Positions 25,577 to 35,432 of a stretch of DNA of 64,000 nucleotides are shown piece after piece. Location: assembly GCF_002482385.1 (NCBI RefSeq), contig NZ_DLFW01000038.1, positions 50,609-114,608 on the forward strand, given 5' to 3'. Position 1 is the stretch's first letter; each line of letters starts with the position of its first letter. The stretch comes from Dysgonomonas sp. UBA7710. Its GTDB lineage: Bacteria; Bacteroidota; Bacteroidia; Bacteroidales; Dysgonomonadaceae. Position numbers and translations under genes: made by a program. The notes under the pieces were generated by a model, which searched no databases, was not told the origin of the DNA, and saw nothing but the letters and a program-made list of their open reading frames with translations.

Positions 25577-27670
25577 CTATTTTTCTAACTCATTCAGGCT
25601 TTCATCAATGGCCTCTATCTTCTTCACAAGTAAATCCATTTCATTTTTCAGATTCTCTATCTTATGAGTTATGTCTTTCAAAAGGCCTCCGCCACCTTTC
25701 GACGAAACAGAAAGGAAGTTCATATTATTCTCGTAAGTCTGAAGATCTGTTTTCACCTTGTTATATTGATGCATCAGATGATCCCTTTCTTTATATAATA
25801 CCCGCTTTGGATTATCCTGCTTCGACATATCCTTCATATTCGATTTGAAGGCCTCGAAACGGCGTTCTGTCTTATCCACTTTCAAGCGGTCGTAATGGGC
25901 ATCCACAGCCTGATGGAATTCTTTATAAATCCTATCTTTTTCTTTAAACGGAACAAAACCTATTTTATGGAATTCATCAGCTAAAGCACGCACCTGAGCG
26001 ATTGCATCCGAAGCTTCCAAAGATTGGTCTATATTATTTATCTTCTCTATAATTTCTTTCTTTGCTGCAAGATTTTCAAGTTCTTCGCCTTTTTGTGAAG
26101 ATTCGTTCTTCTTTTTCTGCTCGAAGAAATAATCACATGCTGTAACAAATTCTTTCCAGATAGCATCCGAATATTTACGGGGCACCGGACCAATAGTCTT
26201 CCATTCTTTCTGAATAGAAATCAGTTTGTCGGCCGTAGACTTCCATTCAGTACTGTCTTTCAGCATTTTTGCCTGTTCGCACAAAGAGCGTTTTTTCTCA
26301 AGATTGATATCCATCTCATCTCTAACCCCTCTGAAAAATTCACTTTTTCTTTCGAAGAAAGTATCACACAGCGCCCTGAACTCCTCAAAGATCTGTGTAT
26401 TTACTTTTTTAGGTACGAAACCTATGGTTTTCCATTTCGCCTGCAACTCAATTACTTCCTTACTCTTTTCATCCCAATCTTTGAACGAATTAAGCGTAGA
26501 ATAATCTATTGCCTTGAGTGTTTCGCAAATTGCAGTCTTTTCTGCCAGATTCTCCTCTTCTTTTCCTTTCAAAGATTCGAAATGTGTCTGGTATTTTTTA
26601 TTTATAGCCGTGGATGCATCTTTGAAACGTGTCCAAGTATCTTCTCTGAGTTCTCTGGCTACAGGACCTATCTCACGCCATTGTTGATGGAAATTCTGAA
26701 GCTGATGGAATGCCGAGACTGCATCCGCATCATCCATCAGTTTTTCTACAGCCTCAATTATAGACGTTTTCAGTTCCAGATTTTTCTTGAAGTCATAATC
26801 GCGGAACTCGTTGTTTATCTTTATCAGGTCATAGAATTTTTCCGTATAAATCTGATATGATTTCCACAGTTCCTTTACTTTAGCCTGAGGAACCAACGCT
26901 ATATCGTTCCACTGTTGCTGCAGATCTTTGAACTCTTTATATAACTTATTAAAGTCATCTGAACTTTCTGTCAGATTCTTAATCGAATCTATTATCTGAA
27001 GTTTTTTATTATAGTTTTCTTCCTTAAGTCTTTCTTCGGCAATGGCATTGCTTGCCCGTTTTTCTTTTATTTCATTTAAGAAAGTTTTTACCACATCCTC
27101 ACTAGGGTCGGGTGTAGGCGTGAAAGTTTCAGCATCATTCCCTGCTTCGACAAATGCTGCTTTCTCCGCTTCCACACTTGCAGAACGAAGTTTATAGTAT
27201 GCCTGTTTTAATGCTTCCACCTCTGCACGCGAAGGCAATTCGGATTGAGACGCCAGATTTTTTAATTTTTCTATTATCTCATCCTTTGTCAAAGATGCAT
27301 GCTTTGCCACAGGAGCCTCTGTTGCCTCTGGTTGCTCTGTGTCGTCTTCCGACTCATTTTTTTCTGCTGCCGTAGTTGGCTCTTCCGGTTCTTCCGCAGT
27401 TTCAGCTTCTGCTTCAGGAGCAACATCTTCTATAGGCTCAGTAATATCCGGAGCCACAGTTTTTTCTACAGTTTCAGCATCTTTTGCCGACTCCGGTTCT
27501 TCAACTGGCTCTACATCTTCAACTGGCTCAATATTTTCAGCCGGGGATTCTTTTTCAGCAGATTCATTCTCTGCCGCTTCAACATTTGCTTCTACCGGCT
27601 TTGTTTCTTCGGCTTTGTTCTCGTCAGAAGGGTCTCCCACAGGCAATTTGGGCTCTAGGTTCTCGTTCAT
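25577..27670 (-). CDS. DUF349-repeat coiled-coil protein with acidic N-terminus
   Basis: 697 residues. Residues 1-135 are a low-complexity Glu/Pro/Ala/Val region. From about 140 to the end it is helical, with five or so DUF349 repeats that each contain a W-x-x-I/L-G-x-V/A-P motif (LQQQWNDIALVP, FHQQWREIGPVA, LQAKWKTIGFVP, IQKEWKTIGPVP, LADEFHKIGFVP). The C-terminus is a coiled coil. There is no signal peptide, so it is cytoplasmic. The family is common in Bacteroidota and its role is not settled. It is transcribed alone. Confidence 0.88.
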   Translation of the reverse strand: MNENLEPKLPVGDPSDENKAEETKPVEANVEAAENESAEKESPAENIEPVEDVEPVEEPESAKDAETVEKTVAPDITEPIEDVAPEAEAETAEEPEEPTTAAEKNESEDDTEQPEATEAPVAKHASLTKDEIIEKLKNLASQSELPSRAEVEALKQAYYKLRSASVEAEKAAFVEAGNDAETFTPTPDPSEDVVKTFLNEIKEKRASNAIAEERLKEENYNKKLQIIDSIKNLTESSDDFNKLYKEFKDLQQQWNDIALVPQAKVKELWKSYQIYTEKFYDLIKINNEFRDYDFKKNLELKTSIIEAVEKLMDDADAVSAFHQLQNFHQQWREIGPVARELREDTWTRFKDASTAINKKYQTHFESLKGKEEENLAEKTAICETLKAIDYSTLNSFKDWDEKSKEVIELQAKWKTIGFVPKKVNTQIFEEFRALCDTFFERKSEFFRGVRDEMDINLEKKRSLCEQAKMLKDSTEWKSTADKLISIQKEWKTIGPVPRKYSDAIWKEFVTACDYFFEQKKKNESSQKGEELENLAAKKEIIEKINNIDQSLEASDAIAQVRALADEFHKIGFVPFKEKDRIYKEFHQAVDAHYDRLKVDKTERRFEAFKSNMKDMSKQDNPKRVLYKERDHLMHQYNKVKTDLQTYENNMNFLSVSSKGGGGLLKDITHKIENLKNEMDLLVKKIEAIDESLNELEK

Positions 27671-27796
27671 ATAGTTAGTTTTTAATGGATGTAGGTAATA
27701 CCTTATGTTTTTCGCACGGCAAATTAATCATTTTTTTTTGTCATATCAACTATTAATATAAAGTTTTTTAACTAACGTAGCTAAAATAGGGTATTA

Positions 27797-30700
27797 TCAT
27801 CGATCTTTCTCCTGCTGTTTCCGTTTTTCTTCGGCTTGCCTTTCCTTTTCTTTACGTTCTGCTTCACGAGCTTTTTCTTTTTCATCACGCTCTTTTTCAC
27901 GTTGACGGAGACGTTCTTTCTGTATGCGCTCTTTCTCCCTTCGCTCTTCTTCACGGGCTTTCTCTTTTTCTTTTCGCTCTCTTTCCTGTTGCCGCTGCCG
28001 TTCTTCCTGCTGACGAATACGTTCTTTACGCTCGTTCTCTTTCTGCCTGCGTTCGTCCTCTCTGGCCTTAATTACCGCACGTTCAGCATCTTTCTTCTGC
28101 TGCTGTTCCAGTTGTATTTGTTGCTGACGTTGTTTTTCCACAGCTTTTATAGAATCCTGAGTTGCCTTTTCAGCTTTGGCAATGGCATCGGCTTTGGCCT
28201 TCTCTACTTTGTTGATAGAATCCTGTCGGGTCTTTTCGATTGCTTTCAGTTCTTTCTGACGTTGCTGCTCCTGACGTTGCTGCTCTTTCAGTTCCGCTTT
28301 TTCTTCTTTAGTCAGGCTTTCCCTGTTTTTATATTTATTAAACAGATTCTTAATGCCATCCACCGGATTATTTACAATATCTTCTACAGATTCTATTACG
28401 TCATTTACTTTTCCGGCTTTCTCCAATTGTTCTTTAGTAAGCAGATCGTCTGCATTTATTTGCTTATCATTTACAGGTTTTTCGGGCTGTTTGGCAACTT
28501 CATCATCCTTCTTTATTTCAACAGGCGGAATTTCTTTTTCTGTTTCCGGTCGAATAACATCATCCTCAGGCTGTTCGGGCAACTCCGGCAATGTTACATC
28601 CGGACCATCGGTAGCCGGTTGTACTGTCAGGCTGTCAATTATTCCTTTATTATTCCAGTAGGCGACTAACTGAGGCAATTGTTTTTCGTAATGTTCAGCA
28701 AAGAAAGTCATATATTGCTCCAATCCCAGACGAGGTAGCATACCGGTATAATTATCTACCGAAATAGGCAGTACCAGAATAGACGTATCCACCTTATGCA
28801 TCAAACCGTCATCGCCAAAGGCTTTATTCATATACGACCTGATATTGGCAAACGATTCGAATCCCTTTATTTGCAGAATATCGTATGGAGGCTCGGTGTC
28901 GAAGTTCAGGTCGAATGTTTGGATCACATAATTGGAGAAATTATAGTCAGCTACCTGATAAAGCAATTCATTCCTGTCTATAGTATTCGATTTATACATT
29001 AATAAGAGTAAATACTCTGTATCCAGACTGTCACTATATGCTAAAATCTTTCCGTTTTTGTCCACCATAGTACTATCTCCCAGGTAAGCCTTACTCCAGT
29101 CAAATTCCGTAATAGGTGTACCATCTGATAATATAATCCGGCCTTCTTTTATTCTTTCCAGAATTTCTGTAGCCAGTGGAGTAACGTCCGCTTTCGGATA
29201 CTTTTGTACTACTTCGGCCAGATTATCACCCAATGCTTTTATATCGCGGGTCTGGGCATAAGACAGCGCATTCAGGAAAGCAAATTTGGGCATCATATCC
29301 GTAAATGGATATTTGGCTTTCATCGCCTGATAATTATCCCTTACAATCTGTACATCGGCCCTTTGATAAGCTGTGTAGGCTTCATTATACAACGAATCCT
29401 GCAATAGTGGCATATGTCTGAAATTCCACTCAAAATCAGGTTCGGACAACGGTGTGGCATATTGCCCCTGAGGAAATTCGGTCAGTAATTTATTTCTGTA
29501 AACAGCCAGCATATTCTGATCGCCGAGCTGCATATAAATTAGTAACAACTGATAATATATTTCTTCCAGATTAGGAGTAGTAGGAAAACGACTTATATCG
29601 GTATTAAAAGTCTCTATAGCCAGTGGCATGTCTTCAAGCTTGTCTTTATAAATTTTTCCCATGTTGAACAGGGCATTCTCGATCAGTTCGTTAGCTTCCT
29701 TTACAGCCTCCCCGGTAAACGGTAATTGTTGTAGATAGTATTCTACAGAATATTTGTCTTCTATAGCGCCCTTCTCTCCTGAACCTGGTATATTTCCCGG
29801 TTCCGAGCCTGTCTTACCTACACTTACAGAGTCTGATTGGCTTATTTCATCCAGCTTATCCAGAGGAGATATACCCGATTTACTCCGTCTACGCCAGTTA
29901 TCTTCCAGCTTGCGGTTTCCCCATTGCCTTTGAAAAGCCACTTTTCCCTGGGATACAGTTTGCTCGTTATAGAAATAGAATTGAGGTTCCGCCCCCGGCT
30001 GACCTGCCGCTCCCGGCTGGAATGTCTGATTTTGCGGAATATTACGGGATAAACTTGTTTCCAATTGGTCCCAACTGGTAATCCGGCTCTCTTGTTCTTC
30101 TACCCGCCTCTGCCTTTCCTCTTTTTGCAGGCGCTCTTCTTCCTCTTTTTTTAGTTCGTCTATCTTTTTATGAATAATTTCCAGACGTTGTTCTTCAGGG
30201 AGACTCGCTAAATACAGCAAACTATCTTGTTCGTAGACAACTATGGCATGTACAACTAACTCGTCCAGAACTTCGGAACGAAAGGAAACACGCGGATAAT
30301 TCGCATCTGATTTCTTTAACTGCGGTAAAGCTTCGGAATAGCAAGGCTGGGCCGGAATAAAATCCCTCCTGTTGAAATAAATATCTCCCAGCGATACCTG
30401 TGCCATAGCTTTATCGTATCCGTTACGGACACTTTCTTTTATCGCGGTGCGGTAATTTTCTATTGCTTTAGCTGTATCTTGCTCTTGCAAGTATATGTTT
30501 CCGATGGTATTGTATACCTGATCTTTATAATCCTTATTCTTCGAACTTTTAGCCATACCTCTAAGGGAAGAAATCACATCGGATGGCTTCCTGGACGTAT
30601 CGAGTTGCAATTCCTGCAATTTGGCATTAAATGTAAACTTATAAGGAGTATTCATCCCGTATACATTAGAGAAAGCCTTAGCGGCAGCGGTTTTATCTCC

Positions 30701-31492
30701 CGTTTCGATATATAATTGTCCAAGCAGATATTTTAAGCGGAGCTTTTGATTCTTATCCTTTTCTTTCTTTATAGCATATTCAAGATGAGGAATAGCTTCC
30801 GCGTATTCTTTATTTCTTACCAGATAATTTGCTTTTACAGCCGAATACAATGCTTTCTGGCTTTCGGGAGCACCTCCCGCAATTTCCATCTTATGCAATA
30901 TATTGCCGGCCTCGTACATCCATCCCATCTCGGTGTACGCTCTGCTGATCCACAATTGGCATTCGGCTACAATATCGGGATCAGAACTGTATATCTTTGT
31001 GATATACATGAAAGTAGTTATCGCCCGCAGGTAATTGGCTTCATAAAATTCGGCCTTAGCCAGCAAAAGCCATACCTGATCCATAAAAGGGGTATATTCT
31101 TTTTGCTGAAGCCATGCCTGATATTTTTCATCATTCCTGCGTTTAGGGTCACGGCGGGGTTTTGCTTTTATTGAGTGCAACTTTATAGCCTTCGTCGTTT
31201 TGTCTATCGTAGTTGTAAAACTTCCGCCGGGAGCCTGCATGGTAGCAGAGTCCGAATTGTCGGGGAAAATATAGAGCATCTGGGAAAAGTTATCTTCCTG
31301 ACCCTGACTTCTGGTCTTCAGGGTTTCTTTATACGCTTCATTCGCATTGAAATGGATATTGTAACGGGTATTTACCGAATGGTAAAAGCGTGTCAATGTA
31401 GTGTTCTTCTGGTTAGAACACGATACAAAAAAGAATACTAACAGTACACTTAGTCCAAAGCATAGTGTACATACCGTTTTATTTTGTGACAC
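27797..31492 (-). CDS. PorW/SprE-like tetratricopeptide lipoprotein of the type IX secretion / gliding system
   Basis: 1231 residues. The only usable start is GTG at 31492, since an in-frame stop lies eight codons upstream and no ATG occurs before the signal peptide. The signal ends FFFVSCSNQKN, a lipobox with Cys about residue 25. The mature start TTLTRFYHSVNTRYNIHFNANEAY is typical of PorW/SprE, followed by TPR repeats (about 130-400 and 600-760). From about residue 1040 to the end it is an extraordinary run of Glu/Lys/Arg/Gln (REEERREKERIQKERLRQRE), a long single helix or coiled coil. That tail makes it longer than I would expect for the family. PorW links the outer-membrane and inner parts of the type IX machinery; whether this genome has that system is not visible here. 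Confidence 0.85.
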   Translation of the reverse strand: MSQNKTVCTLCFGLSVLLVFFFVSCSNQKNTTLTRFYHSVNTRYNIHFNANEAYKETLKTRSQGQEDNFSQMLYIFPDNSDSATMQAPGGSFTTTIDKTTKAIKLHSIKAKPRRDPKRRNDEKYQAWLQQKEYTPFMDQVWLLLAKAEFYEANYLRAITTFMYITKIYSSDPDIVAECQLWISRAYTEMGWMYEAGNILHKMEIAGGAPESQKALYSAVKANYLVRNKEYAEAIPHLEYAIKKEKDKNQKLRLKYLLGQLYIETGDKTAAAKAFSNVYGMNTPYKFTFNAKLQELQLDTSRKPSDVISSLRGMAKSSKNKDYKDQVYNTIGNIYLQEQDTAKAIENYRTAIKESVRNGYDKAMAQVSLGDIYFNRRDFIPAQPCYSEALPQLKKSDANYPRVSFRSEVLDELVVHAIVVYEQDSLLYLASLPEEQRLEIIHKKIDELKKEEEERLQKEERQRRVEEQESRITSWDQLETSLSRNIPQNQTFQPGAAGQPGAEPQFYFYNEQTVSQGKVAFQRQWGNRKLEDNWRRRSKSGISPLDKLDEISQSDSVSVGKTGSEPGNIPGSGEKGAIEDKYSVEYYLQQLPFTGEAVKEANELIENALFNMGKIYKDKLEDMPLAIETFNTDISRFPTTPNLEEIYYQLLLIYMQLGDQNMLAVYRNKLLTEFPQGQYATPLSEPDFEWNFRHMPLLQDSLYNEAYTAYQRADVQIVRDNYQAMKAKYPFTDMMPKFAFLNALSYAQTRDIKALGDNLAEVVQKYPKADVTPLATEILERIKEGRIILSDGTPITEFDWSKAYLGDSTMVDKNGKILAYSDSLDTEYLLLLMYKSNTIDRNELLYQVADYNFSNYVIQTFDLNFDTEPPYDILQIKGFESFANIRSYMNKAFGDDGLMHKVDTSILVLPISVDNYTGMLPRLGLEQYMTFFAEHYEKQLPQLVAYWNNKGIIDSLTVQPATDGPDVTLPELPEQPEDDVIRPETEKEIPPVEIKKDDEVAKQPEKPVNDKQINADDLLTKEQLEKAGKVNDVIESVEDIVNNPVDGIKNLFNKYKNRESLTKEEKAELKEQQRQEQQRQKELKAIEKTRQDSINKVEKAKADAIAKAEKATQDSIKAVEKQRQQQIQLEQQQKKDAERAVIKAREDERRQKENERKERIRQQEERQRQQERERKEKEKAREEERREKERIQKERLRQREKERDEKEKAREAERKEKERQAEEKRKQQEKDR

Positions 31493-31530
31493 GTATAGTT
31501 CGACGGCTGATTGTTACATATAATAAAACA

Positions 31531-31538
31531 CAAAAATA
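31531..31538 (-). promoter_or_regulatory. -7 promoter element of the PorW/SprE-like gene
   Basis: Minus strand TATTTTTG, matching TAnnTTTG, 38 bases upstream of the GTG start. No -33 box is evident. Confidence 0.4.
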
Positions 31539-31554
31539 AGCAATTTATTGTTTG

Positions 31555-31625
31555 GTCTGCACTTTTCAGTAAACAGTAAATAGTCAGCAGGAAACATCTT
31601 GTATCCCGTAACTTGTAACTATTTA
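31555..31625 (+). repeat. Short degenerate heptamer tract between divergent genes
   Basis: Contains CAGTAAA, CAGTAAA, TAGTCAG and CTTGTATCCCGTAACTTGTAA, all words of the repeat mosaic at 17570-18145. Confidence 0.55.
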
Positions 31626-31637
31626 TGGAAAAATAGA

Positions 31638-31645
31638 TATATTTG
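31638..31645 (+). promoter_or_regulatory. -7 promoter element of the orphan ABC gene pair
   Basis: TATATTTG, a perfect TAnnTTTG match 35 bases upstream of the ATG at 31681. CTTG at 31612-31615 with a 22-bp spacer is a weak -33 candidate; it lies inside the repeat tract. Confidence 0.45.
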
Positions 31646-31680
31646 CCTCTAAATCACAAAACAACCAATATATAGCGGAC

Positions 31681-32841
31681 ATGACAATATTCCGGAATCA
31701 ATTTGAAGAAATCAAAAAGCTCATTGACTTTGAAGACTTCGCCTTACTTACCAAGCGGATCATAGATCTTACTCTGGATACCGAAAATATCAGTTTCTAT
31801 AAAAAAATACTGGACTTCCTCGACTGGCTCGACCAGAATACAGATAAGACAGAGGAAAAGAAAAAACGTTTTTCATTCATCCTGAACGAACTATATCAGG
31901 AACTGGCGGATAAACCGGAAGCTGATACAGACAAACATTTGCTTTCGACATACAATCTTATCAAATCCTATAAAAACTCTTCTTTTGCCCTTGGCCCGGT
32001 TTCCTTCGATATAAAAGCAGGAGAAATTATCGGCCTTGTCGGAGAAAACGGAAACGGTAAGACAACGCTGCTGCGTTCTTTATGTGGAGAACTTCAACCG
32101 ACAAGCGGGGAAATAAAGTATCTTTTTTCACATGCAAACGGCTATGATCTACGTTCGAAGCTGATTTATATTCCCCAACGGACAACCTCATGGCAAGGTT
32201 CGTTATTGTCCAATCTGCGTTTTACGGCTACATCATACGGCATTACAGGTGAAGCAAACATTCTCACGGTTGAATTAATCGTGGCACGTATGGGATTACG
32301 CAAATACCGCACTTACAAATGGAAGAATCTTTCTTCCGGCTATAAAATGCGTTTCGAACTGGCCCGTGCATTATTACGGAAACCAAAGCTGCTGCTGATA
32401 GACGAGCCTTTGGCCAATCTGGATATATTGGCACAACAAATTGTACTCGACGATTTCCGCGATATAGCACGTTCCCCTTTCCGCCCGTTAGGTATCGTCC
32501 TCAGTTCGCAACAATTATACGAGGTGGAAAAAGCTTCTGACAGGGTTATTTTTCTTAAAAACGGCACACCTCAAAATCTCGATCAGGACACGGATATAAC
32601 ATATGCCGAGACCCCTAAACTTATTATAGAGTTCGAATCGGACTGGAAGCAGGAACAATTATATGCCGCATTTTCCGCTATCGGTATAGAAAGGCTCCAG
32701 ATAAACGGAGGAACATATGTCGCCAGTTTCCCGGCCTCGGTTACGCAGAACGAATTTCTCAGACTGATACTCGAACAACAGTTGCCACTTACATACTTCC
32801 GCAATATCTCCAACTCGACACGTAGATTCTTCCTCTCTTAA
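31681..32841 (+). CDS. ABC transporter ATP-binding protein with N-terminal helical extension
   Basis: 386 residues. About 95 helical residues (EFEEIKKLIDFEDFALLTKR-like, acidic) precede the ABC domain. Walker A is GENGNGKTT (121-129), Walker B LLLIDEPLANLD (about 237-248), and the signature is LSSGYKMRFELARALL, with SGY in place of GGQ. A C-terminal domain of about 80 residues follows the ATPase. The downstream gene, 12 bases away, encodes a membrane protein that is presumably its permease. I do not recognise a named family or substrate. The extension and altered signature are the main distinguishing features. Confidence 0.85.
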   Translation: MTIFRNQFEEIKKLIDFEDFALLTKRIIDLTLDTENISFYKKILDFLDWLDQNTDKTEEKKKRFSFILNELYQELADKPEADTDKHLLSTYNLIKSYKNSSFALGPVSFDIKAGEIIGLVGENGNGKTTLLRSLCGELQPTSGEIKYLFSHANGYDLRSKLIYIPQRTTSWQGSLLSNLRFTATSYGITGEANILTVELIVARMGLRKYRTYKWKNLSSGYKMRFELARALLRKPKLLLIDEPLANLDILAQQIVLDDFRDIARSPFRPLGIVLSSQQLYEVEKASDRVIFLKNGTPQNLDQDTDITYAETPKLIIEFESDWKQEQLYAAFSAIGIERLQINGGTYVASFPASVTQNEFLRLILEQQLPLTYFRNISNSTRRFFLS

Positions 32842-32853
32842 AAAAATATCATC

Positions 32854-34449
32854 ATGACAAAGAATATACAAAAATATCTGCTATTACATTACCCCAATAT
32901 ATGGAATATAAGGATAATTCCCATGTTGCTTATATTGGTAGTAGCCCATCTTATTATCTTCGGAATCGGTTATCTATCAACCGACATTTCGTTCGGAAAA
33001 GCTTATTATTATTCTCCTTCGTCCGATTTAGGAATACTCTATCCTACGTCCATACTCATTAGCTTATTAATTTTCATTGGCTGGCTAATATTTTATAACA
33101 GGAACAACGGATTTAAGATATTCTATCCCCAAAAAACAGGGCAATTATATGGAGAGTGGCTGATGATCTTCGTTATCACCACATGTATTTCATGTATTCC
33201 GCTTACACTTACTGAGGGTTATATATTTAAATGGAACTCTGCAACAAGTTATGATGAAGCCGTCAAAGCAATGGAATTACTGGATAAGGTTCGCGTACTG
33301 ATACCAAACGAAACGGACAATTTTTCTTACAACAGCAGTTATGATACACCCATTCCCATCCCTCACAATATGGCTTTAGACCCGGATACTCTCGACCTAA
33401 GCCTGTACGCTGTCGATTATAAACGTAACGATGGCATCAGGATAGAAGGATATACCGGGCCATCTCTCCTTTTTTATAAAGATTACAATTCCAACATTTA
33501 TTACTACCAAAAGGATATACAGGATATTGAGGCTTCCGAAAGGAAAAAAATAAACCGCCAGGAACAAGTAAAAAAATGGCTTCTCAATGGTCAAAAAGAT
33601 AGTATATATGCCATTATGCTCGCTTTTGAGAAACTTCAAAAAAGACATGGTTTCCCTATAAAACTCACCCCCGACAAATGGCTGGAAAGAATATACAATC
33701 CTCCTTTCTTCCCTGTGAATAGTTCGACGGTCATAGCCAACTACCAGCTCAACGATGACGAGGTTTACTATACAGATGAATACCCGGTTGCCGTTGCTGC
33801 CGACTCAGTTTCCGATGCGATTACCGGCTATCCGGAAAACAACTACCGTACACAAACACCATTGTCTCTCCCTTACCGGGAATTATCGGCCGGATACAGT
33901 CATGTACTGGATTATTACGATTATAACTACAACGATGACTTGCAAGCAATAATCCTGATATGCCTGTATATGTCGCTGGCAGCATCTATCTTTATCTTCT
34001 CATTCAGGGTTACAGGAAGAAAGCAGTGGCTGATAATGCTTATCTCTACAGGTGTCCTTATATTTATATCGGTGCTTTCAGCCGCGGGCATCTATGAAAT
34101 AAACAGAGGAATGGGCTCGGAAGTAATAACTATGCTCATGATATCACTCTGGTTATTGTTATTCCTGATTCTGATAACGAAAACCATAATTAAAATCGTT
34201 ACTAATGGAAATAAAGGCCGCTCGGGCATCTATATGAACCTCCTGATATGGATGACACCGTGCCTGGTCCCATTAATTTATGCTATACTTGTTGCTTTCG
34301 AAGAACTAACCCGAAACTACAATGATCGTTTTTATGGAAAAGACGAACAATTTGTGACAATGCTGTGGATAAATATTCCTTTTGTAATTCTCATCATGTA
34401 TCTTGTTTCAGCATTAGTACGCAGATGGAAAAGTATTGCTGAAGAATAA
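32854..34449 (+). CDS. Uncharacterised multi-spanning membrane protein, probable partner of the ABC ATPase
   Basis: 531 residues. Three N-terminal helices (about 24-46, 64-84, 105-125), a large extracytoplasmic domain (about 130-360) rich in Tyr, Asn and Asp, then five helices (about 365-385, 395-415, 420-445, 460-480, 500-522). This exporter-like plan resembles ABC-2/FtsX-type permeases with a big outer domain, but I recognise no motif. It lies 12 bases after the ATPase and ends at a shared bidirectional terminator. Confidence 0.75.
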   Translation: MTKNIQKYLLLHYPNIWNIRIIPMLLILVVAHLIIFGIGYLSTDISFGKAYYYSPSSDLGILYPTSILISLLIFIGWLIFYNRNNGFKIFYPQKTGQLYGEWLMIFVITTCISCIPLTLTEGYIFKWNSATSYDEAVKAMELLDKVRVLIPNETDNFSYNSSYDTPIPIPHNMALDPDTLDLSLYAVDYKRNDGIRIEGYTGPSLLFYKDYNSNIYYYQKDIQDIEASERKKINRQEQVKKWLLNGQKDSIYAIMLAFEKLQKRHGFPIKLTPDKWLERIYNPPFFPVNSSTVIANYQLNDDEVYYTDEYPVAVAADSVSDAITGYPENNYRTQTPLSLPYRELSAGYSHVLDYYDYNYNDDLQAIILICLYMSLAASIFIFSFRVTGRKQWLIMLISTGVLIFISVLSAAGIYEINRGMGSEVITMLMISLWLLLFLILITKTIIKIVTNGNKGRSGIYMNLLIWMTPCLVPLIYAILVAFEELTRNYNDRFYGKDEQFVTMLWINIPFVILIMYLVSALVRRWKSIAEE

Positions 34450-34485
34450 TTCTGTCAGGCACGATGAACCGGAATACTAAAAAAC

Positions 34486-34521
34486 AAGAAGGGATTGCTT
34501 CATATGAAACAATCCCTTCTT
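34486..34521. terminator. Bidirectional terminator between the orphan ABC pair and the atp operon
   Basis: Perfect 12-bp stem (AAGAAGGGATTG / CAATCCCTTCTT), extended after one mismatch by the inner palindrome TTCATATGAA, lying between convergent genes. Confidence 0.85.
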
Positions 34522-34537
34522 ATATACTTAGAATATT

Positions 34538-35425
34538 TTATCCCTGTAATGCCGAAGCTCCGCCGATAATATCCAGCAACTGGTTAGTCACTGCCTGCTG
34601 ACGGGACTTGTTGTATTGGATTATCAAATCCTGAACAAGTTCATCCGCATTATCCGAGGCTATCTGCATAGCCATTGTACGAGCAGCATGTTCCGACGCA
34701 TTGGCGTCCAGCAATGCTGCATAGAGGCGCGAATATAGCACAGTAGGAATCAGACTCTCCAATATCTCTTCTTTCGAAGGTTCAAGAATATAATCGGTCT
34801 GAACAGCATTTTTGGTTGCAGCTTCATCCGGCTGTGCACGACTAAGATCGAAAGGTAGGAAAAGTACATTTATCAGTTTCTGGGAACCAGTAGATATAAA
34901 GTGGTGATATATCAAAACCACTTCATCTATCTCCCTGTCAATATACTTCTTTATTAAATCTTTCGCCAAATCCTGCACCATCACGTATGATGGCTTATCG
35001 GCCATTTCCTTATAATCTCCCTGGGATACCAGCCCCTGCTTCTTCACAGCATCAGCTATTTTTTTACCTATAGGATATATGAGGATATTGTCCTTACCTA
35101 AAGTTTTATACTTGTTGTATGTAGCATTAAACTCCTTCACAACATTGGCATTATAGGCTCCACACAGCGAAGAGTTGGAAGCAAAAGCTACTATTGCAAC
35201 CCTTTTCACATCTCTTGTCTGAGTAAAAGGTGAATCGTAACTTGTATCCGAAGAAAGCAGATTAGTCAGAATGGCATCCAACTTTGCCTGATACGGTAGA
35301 AAGTTGCTGATGGCAGCCTGAGCTTTGTGAAGCTTGGATGATGCTATCATCTTCATCGCAGAAGTAATCTTCTTTGTGCTTTTTACCGAAGTAATCCTGG
35401 TTTTTATTTCTTTAAGAGATGCCAT
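34538..35425 (-). CDS. atpG: ATP synthase F1 subunit gamma
   Basis: 295 residues, normal length. It begins MASLKEIKTRITSVKSTKKITSAMKMIASSKL, the N-terminal helix of the central stalk, and ends with the matching C-terminal helix (LVQDLIIQYNKSRQQAVTNQLLDIIGGASAL). It turns within the alpha3beta3 head. It is the last gene of the operon, 7 bases after atpA, and is followed by a strong hairpin. Confidence 0.98.
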   Translation of the reverse strand: MASLKEIKTRITSVKSTKKITSAMKMIASSKLHKAQAAISNFLPYQAKLDAILTNLLSSDTSYDSPFTQTRDVKRVAIVAFASNSSLCGAYNANVVKEFNATYNKYKTLGKDNILIYPIGKKIADAVKKQGLVSQGDYKEMADKPSYVMVQDLAKDLIKKYIDREIDEVVLIYHHFISTGSQKLINVLFLPFDLSRAQPDEAATKNAVQTDYILEPSKEEILESLIPTVLYSRLYAALLDANASEHAARTMAMQIASDNADELVQDLIIQYNKSRQQAVTNQLLDIIGGASALQG

Positions 35426-35432
35426 AATTCAA

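Noticed and set aside
27836..28669. A 277-codon open frame on the plus strand, rich in Phe and Leu
   Set aside because: It is the antisense of the Glu/Lys-rich tail of the PorW-like gene; GAA/AAG codons read backwards as TTC/CTT, giving a false membrane-like protein.
31671..31682. The 12-mer TATAGCGGACAT shared with 21212-21223
   Set aside because: Many 12-mers are expected to recur by chance in 64 kb, and the flanks do not align.
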